Assembly: GCA_029747585.1 (NCBI GenBank)
Contig: JAPEVF010000603.1
Location: forward strand, 1 to 27,895
Source: Pleurotus djamor
Lineage: Eukaryota > Basidiomycota > Agaricomycetes > Agaricales > Pleurotaceae
Length of the DNA stretch: 27,895 bases
Reading direction: 5' to 3'
A program made the position numbers and the translations under genes. A model generated the notes under the pieces. It was not told the DNA's origin. It worked only from the letters and a program-made list of their open reading frames with translations, and searched no databases. Position 1 is the stretch's first letter. Every line of letters begins with the position of its first letter. This document shows, piece after piece, positions 1 through 11,007 of this stretch.

Positions 1-35
1 CTATTTTCAGACATTGAACACCGTCTACTCGCTAT

Positions 36-1730
36 CTATATTATATAAATCGTTTCGGGCACACGACTGAGGAGATCGTCGCTGGAGGGCAGCCCATCCA
101 GGTGAAAACCGCAAGCGACGCGACGATATTGACGGGTATGTTCCCCACCAACCTTCTCCAGAATCACTGCGAGAACTCTGCTTTCTATATGATCACGAGG
201 ATAGGTCCCCAAGATGGCCAATTTGAAGGGCAAATTGAAATGGACGTATTCAGGCATTGTTATCGAGATCACGATGCATCTCCCTGCGACTTCTCCATCG
301 GGAGCAATATCATGAAGGATGACTGGGATTCGAAGGCCGGCGTTCGTAAAACTGAAAGAAAGATCAATATCACTGGGATTATACTTGCCTACACGAGAAT
401 TCCATAGTTCTGAAGCGGTGACCGAGACGACTTTGTTGTGATAACACGGGAGGAGCTCTCCGTGATATTTGTACGTGAAGGGGTTCCTTGGGAGCATCGA
501 GTTGAACTGGGAAGGTTGGCTGAGTTCATTGTCCCAGAAAAAAATATTCCGCTCGTTACTCTCCTCCACGCAAGCGCGCTGTAAGCGGTATAAAGCCCGT
601 TCTTTCCCTTCACCATACGCAGCGGTCAGTGAGACTCCTAGGAGGCCTAAGAGGCAGTACGCGGCGTCTTCAGGAACCGTCGTCTTCCGCGCAATCATGT
701 ACGTGAACAGTCTTCTGGCATTGGCTGGAGATGGCTCATACGCAGTGATATCATCAAAAGATATGCCTATTCAGTGTTCACCATGAGCGAGAAAGTCGAT
801 TAGAGTAAAACGTTAGACGAACCGGCCCATGACCCAACATACTCCAATGGACGTTCGTCAAATAAGAAATTCTCAACCCTGTCGGAACTTTCGGCGTGTA
901 CTTCATCATCTATCATCTCTGGCTCTAGCTCCCCAAAATTCCTCGAAGTGAATTTCCGTACGCCATCAAAGCCTGGATGATGATTGGCAGATGGTTGTTC
1001 CAAGTCGTTATTGCTAGGTGCGAAGAGTCTCTGCCACCTTCGGCCAAAGAAAACGATTCGCTTGGGAGCAAGGAGCTCCTGTAACGTCCACCCTCGTGTC
1101 AACCACCGATCAAAGGGGATTGACTCTGGTGAATCGGCGTCGAGATAGACAAAGCAAACATGCGCCGTCCGGTACCATGTAAACATGGAGAGGATTGACT
1201 CGTCCAGTTCGCTGCTGCTAGATTTATCGATACACGCCGTATCGAGCCATGCATAACGACATCCATAGTCAACGGCAGCGCGAATGAATCCAACGAACTT
1301 GGCGCTGTCTTTGAGAACTTGGCCTCCGTTGAGGATGCTTTGGAAGCTCAGCTCGTTGGATCCCCAGACATGTGAGAGGATCGCGAATTTGGTGTAGGAT
1401 AGGACGAGGCGTTTAATCTCATGTGCATCAAGATAATCACCCACGGCCCCTTCTGGGCGTGAAGAGCCGGTGGATCTGGATCGGGGCACTGTCTGCCTCT
1501 GGAGCATGAGGTCTTTTACAGTGTCACGGACCTCGTTTCGGGAGACAAACCGCTCGGAGAAAGTGTCATAAAGTCGAATTGGAAGTGTCGAACATCGTTG
1601 GGAGACAACGTCATGGGTAAAATTGTTCACATCCTAGATTGGGTGATGTTCAGAGAAAACTGCCGGACAGCCAAAGAAAGAACACGCTTACTCTTTCCCT
1701 AAGACGGGGACACACTTTGGACACATACAT
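36..1730 (-). CDS. HET-domain (heterokaryon incompatibility-like) protein, 3 exons, about 526 aa
   Basis: Exons read 1730-1692, 1633-823 and 766-36; introns are 58 nt (GTAAGC donor, CTAG acceptor) and 56 nt (GTTCGT donor, ATAG acceptor), and all phases agree. The longest uninterrupted frame begins with GTG at 1630, so a real start needs the upstream exon, whose ATG at 1730 joins in phase 0. HET blocks are clear: FAILSHVWG near residues 96-104, YAWLDTACIDK near 140-150 with a downstream FTWYRTAHVCFVYL segment, and RWLTRGWTLQELLAPK near 189-204. Exon 3 carries the usual tail of such proteins (ARKTTVPEDAAYCLLGLL, then YGEG and an RLQ helix). No NACHT, WD40 or ankyrin repeats follow. HET domains in fungi trigger cell death after non-self fusion; whether this copy does so is unknown. 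The second donor is non-consensus, so that junction could shift slightly. Confidence 0.85.
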
Positions 1731-2143
1731 GATGGACGTTAAACGTTGAGGATCTTGAGTTTTGAGCGTTTGAATTCCTTGTTGGTGATTATCAAAGATA
1801 AGTTCGTCATCGGCTGTGGCGTCTACTGTAAGGTCCTCTCTTCCTGCACTCCAGGGGCGAATTGTCCGTCACCGATTCCTTGTTTGGATGTGCAGGTTGC
1901 GTACAGGCCGCGCTGCCGATTTTGACAACCGTTTATAATTCGCAGGTAAGCATCCTGTATTTGCTAAGTGGTAAAGCATCAACCCATTTTCTAAAATAAT
2001 TGGCAACTGTACAATCAAATCCAAGTTGATCGATTCATGCGGACCTCAAAACGTCCGATTGAACGAACCGCACCCTCGACTTCAGAATATCCACGGTAAG
2101 CTCAAAGAGATTCATCGTCGCGTGCTAGAAATAGTGTAGTAGG
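1731..2143. other. Intergenic gap upstream of the HET gene
   Basis: This 413-bp gap separates the start of the HET gene from the end of the next minus-strand gene. It should hold the HET promoter and the terminator of the membrane-protein gene. I see no clear TATA box, repeat or additional coding exon in it. Confidence 0.4.
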
Positions 2144-3222
2144 TCAACGGAGAACGAAAGGAGGACACGATATGGATGAAGGATACCGATATCGAGGCTG
2201 GCGTTGGACAGTCAGCGGCCGTTGAGTATAAAGATACGGGTAGCTGTGGGTCCACCAATCAGCCTCACTGACCACGAAAAACGAACGAAGGAACACTCAC
2301 CCAGGCTGGGGATTATGATAATATCCAATTGGAAGATGCACGCCCGAGTGATAATCATGCGCATCCATCACTTTCGTTCCCAAAGTCTGTCCCATATACC
2401 TCCACGCCGGAGCCATAAGCGACTCATACAGCCTCTGATACAGCCCTGCCGTCGCACCCGACACGTTTATTGCATCCCCGAGATGATACATCGCCTGCTG
2501 GAACACCGCGCTCGCCGCTCCGAAATCCAAAAAGAATCCCAACACACCCAACGAAGTGGTAATCAACACCGGTATAATCGTATCTTGAATATGTCGTTTG
2601 GGGAGTGGATACTGTCCGCGTACCGCCCACTCCCTTTCGAGGAGATGGAGTTTTTGCTTTTCAACATCGAGCGTTCGGAGGCCTATCGCTGAGCTGAAGA
2701 GGGAGAGACCCATGGTGACGAGGAACATGGTTACGCCGCCGATGATTTGGACTTTGGAGGTAGCGATTGCCCGGCGTTTGCGGTAGATGTTGAGGGCAAG
2801 CTGTTGGAGGGAGTAAGTCGGATGAGAGATTTTGGCGGCATATTGGGTAGAGTCAAAGTGGACGTTCTCGATGAGCTTGGTCATGAAAAACGGTTTGGTA
2901 GGTCGATGATGACAAAGTTAGTGGTGTTGGTTTTCGACGGACGGATTGCAATTACTGTGAGGAAGCCAAGAAGAAGGAATGGGGAATTTTTGACGGTTTT
3001 GTTCTCGAAGCATGAGTAACGCGAGGCCTTGAAGGGCTCATGACGCTGGACACACAGTTACAAACATATAGCGGCGTCCCGAGCTGTGGGGTTGAAGCTC
3101 CTCCAAGAGCTCGTTTGTAGGCGAGCTGTGATATAGAAAGGTACCTGACACGAGCATCGTGACGCCGGAGGGAGTGAGGTAAACTGCGATGACAGTTCGG
3201 AGAGATTTGGAGGTAGTGTCAT
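2144..3222 (-). CDS. Unrecognised membrane protein, 4 exons, about 280 aa
   Basis: Exons read 3222-3145, 3045-2956, 2875-2301 and 2243-2144. Introns are 99 nt (GTACCT, CCAG), 80 nt (GTAATT, a CACTAAC branch site, AAG) and 57 nt (GTGAGT, ACAG). Phases agree throughout and the spliced frame ends in TGA. The main exon is the best supported part; exon 1 and the first intron are the least certain. The protein has a Cys- and Pro-containing N-terminus, a basic patch (YRKRRA near residues 87-92), and two hydrophobic segments near 98-122 and 156-181, consistent with membrane helices. A charged stretch around 126-151 lies between them. No signal peptide or known catalytic motif is visible, and I do not recognise the family. 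It lies on the same strand as the HET gene, 413 bp upstream of it. Confidence 0.62.
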
Positions 3223-3694
3223 TAAGAACCTATTGTTCGTGGTCGTGTACCCGTGAGATGACGAGATTTGAGGAGGGAGAAAGCGTCGTTCATTAACATC
3301 GGTTTGTTTTGCCTAAGAGGCCGAGAGAACAGCGTCCTGACTCAAAGGCAAATACCTCCCCTCCAGGCCTGTAACGGTTGAAAAGGCAGCTTCCTGATCC
3401 CCGTCCTTTGGGCGTAGCGAGAATGATGGTAGCTTAGATCGTGATTGGGCAGCATCATTCTTAAAGCCTCACTGGGTGTCCCTGCTTCTGGGGCGCGAGG
3501 TAAGCGAAATTTGTGGGTTTCAATTTAGACGTATAGCATCCCCGGTGGTTGGCGAGGCGTTGGCAAATACGCATTGAGCTTGATAAGCCCCCGTCACTCG
3601 TTTCATTTCGGTTGCTCGAGGATTGTTGTGGAAATCGATGGCTTGGAGCGTGGAAGGAGTTGGAAGGAAAGACTGCTAAGCGCGTTAGGCGTTT

Positions 3695-5052
3695 ATGGAG
3701 GAAATAGCCGAGCGTCCTTTCTGGGTAATTCTTTCCCATGTGTTTCGAACTTCAACGTTTCGGGACCTCCTCCAAATGTACTATTTTCATGGATGCGACA
3801 GCCCGTACATTGACATCAATCCCGCTACTTCTGTGGTTCCCTCTTTGATGTCAAAACCCTCCCCAGTCCACGACTTTTCCAGCTCTTCCTCGCGTTTTAA
3901 CTTTTTTGTCGCCGTTTCTCCCCCGCATTCAAGACTCGTACGCGTGGAGACCACGATAGGCTCTCTCTACTTCATTGAACTGTCGCTAGTAGGCGGCAGG
4001 TCTCAAAGCATCAGACGGGCGTGTATATGCAGTTATTGGCCCGTAAGTTATTTCCTTCCTGGCCTTATCAATCTCTGCCTCTCTGTCCTCTGCCCATGCT
4101 CATCGATTCAACCGTTCATATTCAGATGTTCACGAATGTAACCATATCTTGCCCTGTCTCTCTCCAGCCTATGGAAGAGAGAACAGCATCGAGGCGAACA
4201 CCCCCCCTTCAACGGATGCGCCTCGAGACGCAACCTTGGTATATCAAATTTCGACCTCCCAACATCGAAGCCTTCCACCTTTCGTCGGGGATCTACGCGA
4301 CCGAGTATCGACTAAGGGGATGCTTTAGGCTCAAGAATGAGCGAAGGGTATGTCAAATGTGCGGCAAGGGTATTCCGTGCGTCTTTTTCTTCCATTCTTC
4401 CATGGCCTTCCTTCTAACATCCCTCCTTGCAGTCGTCACATCTTTCCTGCGTTGACGGGGTATCAGCCCTGTGTTTTCGGTGTTTACCCTCACTATCTGC
4501 TACTCGGTCGCCCACAACAAGATGCTACAAGATCATGACCGTATCGCCGACCACGCACAACCTACCTCTCCCTTCCACGACATCGCTCGTAACCCCCATC
4601 CTACCCCGTCGACCTGTTGATTGTACTCATTCAAGTCGACACACCAATGCGTTAGGATCACACCCCAGGGATTTCCTGTCAGCGAACCTCTACCAGAGAT
4701 GAAGATCCTACTGCGGGTTGCAGCCATTCGAAGCGCGCATTTTCGCGCTTCCACCCCAGATACCGATATTTCTCTCGAGTTTAACACCTCCGACCGTCTC
4801 AACCTCCATTCCCGGGGCCTTGCACTTTTCTCAATGACTCTTGAGTCGTGCCCCTCGATGTTGGTCGTTGTTCTGGTGCTGGATGTGCAATGTAGGATGG
4901 GTTTCAGAATTTGTTGGAATGGGGAAGGGGAGAGACACGCGGAGGACGTCCAGCTCGTATCCGTCGCCGCCACCTCGTCGTTGATGTCGATCTTTTGCTC
5001 CCTCGATGCTCCGAAGCTTGAGGACGGTGCATATGCCGTTCAGCTCCGATGA
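3695..5052 (+). other. Possible spliced plus-strand gene or relic, unrecognised
   Basis: An ATG frame at 3695 runs 116 codons to a perfect GTAAGT donor at 4043, with a CAG acceptor ending at 4125 (83 nt). A second segment, 4348-4432 (85 nt), has GTATGT, a TTCTAACAT branch-like site and a TTGCAG acceptor. A single frame from 4021 to 5052 contains only two stops (4453 and 4618). Against a working gene, splicing the first intron leads quickly to a stop, and none of the translated stretches resembles a family I know. Pyrimidine-rich composition alone could explain the open frames. I record it because the second intron has all three consensus elements. Confidence 0.22.
4730..4751. repeat. Perfect 8-bp inverted repeat with a 6-nt loop
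   Basis: GAAGCGCG at 4730-4737 is followed by CATTTT and then CGCGCTTC at 4744-4751, a perfect hairpin. It lies in the gene-poor region and is not next to a recognised gene end. No function is assigned. Confidence 0.4.
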
Positions 5053-5515
5053 TCGTCATCACCCCACCGGCATAAGCTTTCTCATCGGGCTTGACCATCT
5101 TGTCTCCTGTTCCGTCGGTTTTGCAATACGGTGGCGCATTTTAAGTTGGACATGGAGGACTGTGATGGAGAGAGGTGGTGGAGGTGCGGGCGATGAAGGT
5201 GTGGGCTTGATGAAGATGTAGGATGGGTTGGTTAGGTTAGGAAGGATAGGACGGGAATGGGCAGGTTGAAGCGAGGGGTGTTGTCACCGTTCTCCGTTGC
5301 TACCCTGCACGATGAGTCAAGGTACACGACACAACCGACAACGCGGAGATCCTATCCGCGAATACCCTTTGCTCTTCCTCCCGGCGACCAATACCAGTTG
5401 GACTGGTGTCTTCTCGGAACGCCCTCAATACCGCTCGCACCTTCTTCACCCAGGATGAGTCCTGCTACTCGTGGGGATCGCAGCTCCTGCGCTATGGGAT
5501 ATAGGACATAGGTTT

Positions 5516-6271
5516 ATGGACGTGGCTGACCTAGACCTAGATGATGTTCACGGCCGCACCGAACGACCAACTCGTGGCACCTTTGACACCAGATACCTAT
5601 CACCACCGCCTTGGACACCGTATCATCGCCTTCAACACCCTCCTTCTAGCTTCGAGAACGGCGACCCCATGCATTTCTTAACAAGGAACACGAGTTTCCC
5701 CGCTGCCATCGCAACTGTCGTAGTTTCTTCAGCTCGCGCTGCGACCGCTTCTTCAAGCTCTTCTCGTGGGTCGGGAATTCTTCCTGCAGTCATGGCAGGG
5801 CAAAGCAGTGAACGTAGCATGCGTAGGGGATGTCGATGGGCAATAATAAGGGAGAAGACGGCAGTGCCACTGCTGATGGATCCCACCTATATTTCAGCTG
5901 CCCCTTCCCCACGATTTCGTCGCTGGGCTCAGGGCTCGGACGATGAAGATGCTGGGCGATTCCTATCCACTGTTACCACCGCCTCATACCAACTGGATCT
6001 TACCGTTCCCGAGAACCTACCTAGACGTCGAGGAAGGGGGACGCATTCAAAGAGAACCATGAGCTCGATTCTCCCATGGCATCACCCACCACTTGCAATC
6101 TTGGGTAATTGTTCTTATCTCGTCTCCCCGCTCCTTCGGGAGCATGACGAATTGAGGAGTTCCTACCCAAAGCTCAAACGATATCGTCTGAGTCCTCGAC
6201 GCTGGGGGGAGATGGCTGCTCCACTCAATCTACATCGAATCACTCATCATCTTTGTTGGGGTCAGTCCTGA
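5516..6271 (+). other. Long open frame, 251 codons, unrecognised
   Basis: An ATG at 5516 opens a 251-codon frame ending at 6271; the frame is open without an ATG back to 5471. The product is rich in Ser, Pro and Arg, with no transmembrane segment or domain that I recognise. The opposite strand also has an 84-codon open frame at 5632-5886 with a more helical, acidic composition, so the coding strand is not settled. The plus strand is pyrimidine-rich here, which by itself lengthens open frames. It may be a remnant exon or not coding at all. Confidence 0.12.
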
Positions 6272-6294
6272 CTCCTGGACGTTGATCACCTCGT

Positions 6295-6663
6295 TCAATG
6301 AGAATGGGGAAGCGTGCAGCCCACGCTGTAGAGGCGATGGCGACTGGACGATGAAAGGATGAGGTAGAATGGATTAGTGGGGAGGGACTGGTTGTATTGC
6401 TGACAGTTGGTTTCAACGCCCGCTTGACTTCCCAACGCACTAGCTTGTCGTCTCGTACGCTGTCGAGAGCTACTCTTGCTCTCTGAATAAGGATACTTCC
6501 ACGTTGCTTCCACGGACTTTGCTTTGATGTTCATACTGTACATGCCTTGATTCTCTCCACCGTTCTTTTTCTCCCTATCTTCGTACTTGTACCCATGCAG
6601 GCTGACATACTGAGTCCGTTTCCTGGTGTCATTTATATATGATTTCGTTGAGTCGTTCCTCAT
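6295..6663 (-). CDS. Small ORF, 122 aa, unrecognised
   Basis: An ATG at 6663 starts a 122-codon frame whose first half is rich in Lys, Glu, Asn and Tyr (for example MYSMNIKAKSVEATW). That is less like a shadow frame than its neighbours. No domain or signal peptide is recognised, no splice partner is obvious, and its upstream side overlaps the proposed first exon of the F-box gene on the other strand. It could be an exon of an unseen gene or chance. Confidence 0.13.
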   Translation of the reverse strand: MRNDSTKSYINDTRKRTQYVSLHGYKYEDREKKNGGENQGMYSMNIKAKSVEATWKYPYSESKSSSRQRTRRQASALGSQAGVETNCQQYNQSLPTNPFYLILSSSSRHRLYSVGCTLPHSH

Positions 6664-6746
6664 ATTCCAAGTCGTAGACCAATCGTAGACTATGCTGTCT
6701 ATGTACGCAGCCAGCGACTAATTCATAACCGGCGTCAAAAAGCCAA

Positions 6747-8735
6747 ATGGCTTTTGTTCCTTCAACCATCTCCACATTTCCTATAAGCAATACCTCAACG
6801 ATGGTTGGTCGCAAGGAAGAAACTTTCTCTCCAAACTGTCACTAACCCATTACCAAGCCTGTCTTCACCGATTTCGCAACACAGCAAATCATCGATGCTC
6901 AGATCGCTGAGCTTGGAAACACAGCCGCATCACACGATTTACGCCGCAGAAGGAACACACTCACTATGATCTACAATCTTCCCGAAGATATATTGACAAT
7001 CATATTTCTTCTCTGCAAAAATCGCTCTGAAATACTCAAAATTCCGTCGCTCTGGAGGACCATCCTTTCCGTGTGTATCCAGTGGCGTCAAGTCGCTTTG
7101 GCTACTCCCCGATTCTCCAATAGCATCGTTCTATCAGAGCCATGCAATGTGGTAACGATGCTCAATTGCTCAGGACACGTACCGATCCGTCTATACTACC
7201 CATTATCCTACATCTACGGAGATGGACCGGAGACGACTTTGTCCCAGACATTGGCGAAAAGCGCGTTTAACCATGTGATAGAAAATGGCGGTGGGAGGCT
7301 TGAATCCCTCGTTATCCAGTTCGGACTTCAGACAATCCCCGAATTAGTCCAGGCCTTCGACACTGCATCTGAATCTCAAGGCGGCTCCCTTCAAGAATTG
7401 GTATTATCTTACGATGAAACCAGTCACATCTCCCTCTGCATCCTACCTCATCCGTTACCCTGGACATTCATGCCCTCTCTACACACCCTGAAACTCTACA
7501 GTGTCCTCATTCCATTACCCAGAATGGCGGTACTCCCATCGCTTACCAGACTGACCCTGTGCTGTCAACTACACAGCGGCACGGGTGTTCCTGTTCTCTA
7601 CGCGGTTAGATTCCTTGAAAAAGTGCCCAATGTCAAAATCGCGACCATCAAAGACCTTTCCAACCATCTCTCCCTTTCTGCGTCAAACGAAGAAGCTCGT
7701 GCTCTCCCTATTTCACTACCCAGCCTGGAGTCGCTTACCATCAAATCTGACCTGGTCAACGGATGTAAATTCTTAGACTGTTTGAACATCCCGAGTTTGG
7801 CCCATCTTCATTTATCCCTCACCAATTCAGTGGATGCAGGCCCTCCAACGGTTGCGACCTCAGAGACACGCCTCTCGGTTCTCGCTACGATAAGTGCGCT
7901 CCTCTCAAGCTTCTTGACTTTGCCCTCTCACCAGAAACACATATCCGCGGTCGTGAGACCATCCGAGTCTTCCATCAAAGTCAGTGTTGGCTCTCCGGTA
8001 CCCGGCACATTTCGTAAAATCCACGTCTCACATCAAGATCACTTCTTTGCACCTCACGACTTCCTCAATACTTTGGAGTCGAGCAAAATCATATCCAACA
8101 TCTCAAAGTTAACCATCTCTCGAGGAAATCAAATCGCCTGGTTCAATACCGAGGATGATGTACATGACGATTCCGCCCATCGGTGGTCGAAAATTCTGCC
8201 TTCATTTAATTCGCTCAAATTGCTTTGCATCACTCACAACCCTTTGTCATTTCTCTCAACTGTCCTGCAACCTTCGCACCCCGTTCTGCAAGATCAGAGT
8301 GAAATTCAGTGTGCAGATCAGGAACCTTTGGTGACAGGAAACGCGTCGCTTCAGTTCATCAGGTTGACTCACGTCTGGAGTTGTACTTCGAGCAACGTTT
8401 CCGCTGACACTAACCCGTCGTTGGCCTCGCTTGCGGTTACAGCCATGCCGACCGTCAATATTACTACGGGGGAAACAGGCGCAGTGGATGAACAGGTTGG
8501 AAGATGTGTAGGAACAGAAGCAATTTCGGAGGATGAGGATATGGGAAACGATCTCATGAAGCTCATCAAGGTACTCAAGGCACGACAAAATGCCGGGAGG
8601 CCCAAAATTCGGTTCACCCTTGAGAAGTGTGGTATCAATCTGCGGCAGATTCAATTGCTCAGAGAGCATGCGGAGGTCAAATGGGATGGTAACGAAGCTG
8701 CAAACACTTTAGCCAGTGAGCCGGCAGCCGCGTAG
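6747..8735 (+). CDS. F-box-like protein, about 644 aa, 2 exons
   Basis: The main frame runs uninterrupted to TAG at 8735. The first ATG inside it is 6966, but the frame stays open upstream to an intron acceptor at 6857. It encodes an IIDAQIAEL...LRRRRNTL segment directly before the F-box, the usual order in agaric F-box proteins (short coiled coil, basic RRN, then LPEDIL). A 57-nt first exon at 6747-6803 joins through a 54-nt intron (6804-6857, weak GTTGGT donor, CACTAAC branch) in phase 0. The F-box-like part spans roughly residues 55-105, with NLPEDILTIIF and a CIQWRQVALATPRF helix. The C-terminal 500 residues carry scattered Leu-rich segments (LPSLHTLKL, LPSLTRLTL, LPSLESLTI). F-box proteins recruit targets to SCF ubiquitin ligases through Skp1; no substrate can be inferred. 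If exon 1 is wrong, the start is 6966 and the protein has 589 aa. Confidence 0.78.
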
Positions 8736-8775
8736 TGCATGATTAATCAGACCTAAGTACCCTCCCCACGGCTTG

Positions 8776-11007
8776 TCACTGAAATTCTCGTACCAATTGT
8801 CCCATTTCCTTCGACCTTGGTGTGATGGTGCACTTGAATGGGCGCAACTTCCTATGAAAGCCATCCACGAAGTATTGTCAGTCAGGTAGCTGCTCACACA
8901 AATTGCATGATTCACGTACGTAACGAGGATTGGTTCGAGCTCGAGATCGGGGAGAACATCCCTCCCGAACTCGTCTTTAATGGGTGTGATGTTGAACGCA
9001 CGTAGCGTCGACACAAGAACAATCCAAATTGTGTCCCAGGCGAATACTCGGCCTGGACAAATCCTGAAATCGAAATCAAGCCTGAGTTCAATGCAACGAG
9101 ACCATAGATGTGGGATAAGGACCAGCGAACGTACCTCCGGCCATAACCAAATGAAACTCGAACGATGTCCACAAGTGTCTCGTTCAGTTGACCATCTTCA
9201 CCAATAAACCGTTCGGGCATGAATTTCTCTGCGTCTGGGAAGTACTCAGGGTTCCGCATCATAGCCCTGGTGCCACAAAGGGTCAGCGACCGACTGAAGC
9301 GAAACGGGGAAGGCTTCAAAAATATGGCCTTGGTTACCAGATGTTAGCCATGATGATCGTCCCTTTAGGGATATGATATCCACGATATGTGTCTTCGGAT
9401 GTGGACAGATGGAAAAGACCTAACGCAACCATGAGTTATTCTTCATTGAAATTTGGTAGAATTCAAACCTAGTGGTGCGAACGGCTGCCACCTAGAGCCA
9501 GAGAATTTGAGTGGGAAATAGAACTGAAGATAGATCAAACAAACCGAATGAGCTCCCATACGACCGCTTGGGAGTATGGTAGCGAAGGTAGGTCATCGAA
9601 GGTCGGTAGCAGGGGAACCTCCGAGCGAGTCTCTTGGGTTTCGTGGATCCTTGAATTGAGAAGATCGTCGATCTCCTGCTGAGCCTTCCGCTGAACCTCT
9701 GGGAAATGTGTCATAGCCGCGAAAATGTTCAACAACGGAGCTTGCGTGGTATCCGCTCCGGCTGGCGAATCGACCGAGTTCGAAATGACATTGTGGGGGT
9801 GGGTAAAATAGTCAGACTATATTTCAGGAGGAAGAAATAAGTGGACGCACCTGAGAACGCGACCACTGTAGCGTCTTTGATCAGGTCTTCTTGCGACGCG
9901 GAGATATCTCCGTCAACATTCGCTAGTGTTCGCTCCAAAATACAGGAAGGAGACGAAAATGTAGACGATCCACCAGCTTCATCCTGTAGAACACCAGCCC
10001 CATAAGATGAAGTCGCACAAAATGGGGAGAATCAATGGCTTACACGACGCAACCGCTCCGTAACTTCAACGTACGGCGTGTCTATCATCTCCCTCAAGTC
10101 CTTGTGCGCGATCTCCGCGTACTTCAGGAACCCTGTTCCAGGAAACCATCGGGGAAGATACTGCAACACTGGAAAGGTATCAACCAGGAACGAACCCGCT
10201 CCTAGTGCGTTATCGAAATGCTGGATTGCTTTCCTAGCTCGCACGATGTGCGGGTTGCTCTCATAGGTGATAGATATACCAAAGGTCGCTTCGAAGATCG
10301 CAGCTGCGGGAGTGCTTCAACGGTTCGAAAATTCACAATCAGTGATATTCGAATCGGGCTGGAGAATAATACACTTGCAACCGAGTGTGCTCAATGAAAT
10401 CCTTAGGGGAATCGAGGAGTCGTCGAACGAACCGCCTAGCATGTTTGGTTTGAATAGGGCGAAATAGCGCCATGTTGGACGGATGTTCCTTGAAATTCTG
10501 CCAGAACAGTTTCCGTCGCGCACGCCATGCATCACCGTAAGGCTGGAATACGAAATTTCCACCCCACCCTATGCTATGAAAACCATGTTAGTCGGTTAGT
10601 GAAGAGGTGGAAGAAGAATGAACACGCACAGTTTCCGCAACATGACACTGTCTGGTCGACTAGACGTTAGCGCAGAACGGTGATTGAGGAGTTCGTTTGC
10701 GCTCTCCAAAGAGCTCAAGATCATGATAGGCTGACCGAGCACCTCGAAATACAGGATATCTGTATCTAGAGGACGAGAAGATGATCCGTGAGCGGGAGTA
10801 GCTACATCAAAGCGAGAAGACTCAACTAAACTCCTTAGCCCATTCCTCGTACTTGACCCATTGACGTTCCGCAGGTGCTTCGAGCAGACTTCCAATAATC
10901 GGGTATCCTCTCGGACCAGGGGGATGAGGGTAGCGCCTACAATACGGTCGCCAGACCAAAGCAACGAACGAGACGACGGATAAACCTACGAAAAGCAGGG
11001 TTATCAT
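8776..11007 (-). CDS. Cytochrome P450 monooxygenase A, 11 exons, about 529 aa
   Basis: Exons read 11007-10827, 10765-10630, 10573-10379, 10314-10044, 9983-9851, 9761-9545, 9491-9469, 9419-9338, 9266-9135, 9063-8920 and 8851-8776; the sum is 1590 nt with phases consistent throughout. The order is: N-terminal membrane anchor (about residues 3-20), Pro-rich hinge PPGPRGYPIIG, C-helix WRARRKLFW, I-helix AGADTT (306-311), K-helix ELIR (375-378), PERF (430-433) and the heme loop FGYGRRICPGR with Cys459 as thiolate ligand. All hallmark motifs are intact, so an active ER-bound haem monooxygenase is expected. It resembles basidiomycete P450s usually named O-methylsterigmatocystin oxidoreductase-like; the true substrate is unknown. 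Intron 3 (10378-10315) appears to use GCAAGT as donor. It converges on the F-box gene and is the inverted paralogue of P450-B. Confidence 0.93.

Larger units (their letters stand above)
3223..6746. other. 3.5-kb region without a confident gene
   Basis: No frame here shows a recognisable domain. The plus strand is pyrimidine-rich from about 3700 to 6300, which lowers the stop frequency in plus frames and produces several long open frames. Two intron-like segments and one 251-codon open frame are listed separately. The region could hold a decayed plus-strand gene, unrecognised exons, or only composition-driven open frames. Confidence 0.5.

Noticed and set aside
3776..3808. Possible fourth copy of the unknown-gene 5' element
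   Set aside because: Only a loose match (TGTAC and CGACAGCC), with no GTGAGT intron at the expected 355-380 bp spacing.
5223..5247. TTAGGTTAGG-like sequence resembling telomere repeats
   Set aside because: Only two imperfect units, embedded in ordinary sequence; not a telomere tract.
8256..8669. Two minus-strand open frames in the F-box gene
   Set aside because: They are shadows of the continuous plus-strand F-box frame.
10317..10562. 81-codon frame across P450-A exon 3
   Set aside because: It is out of frame with the conserved WRARRKLFW reading and is a shadow.
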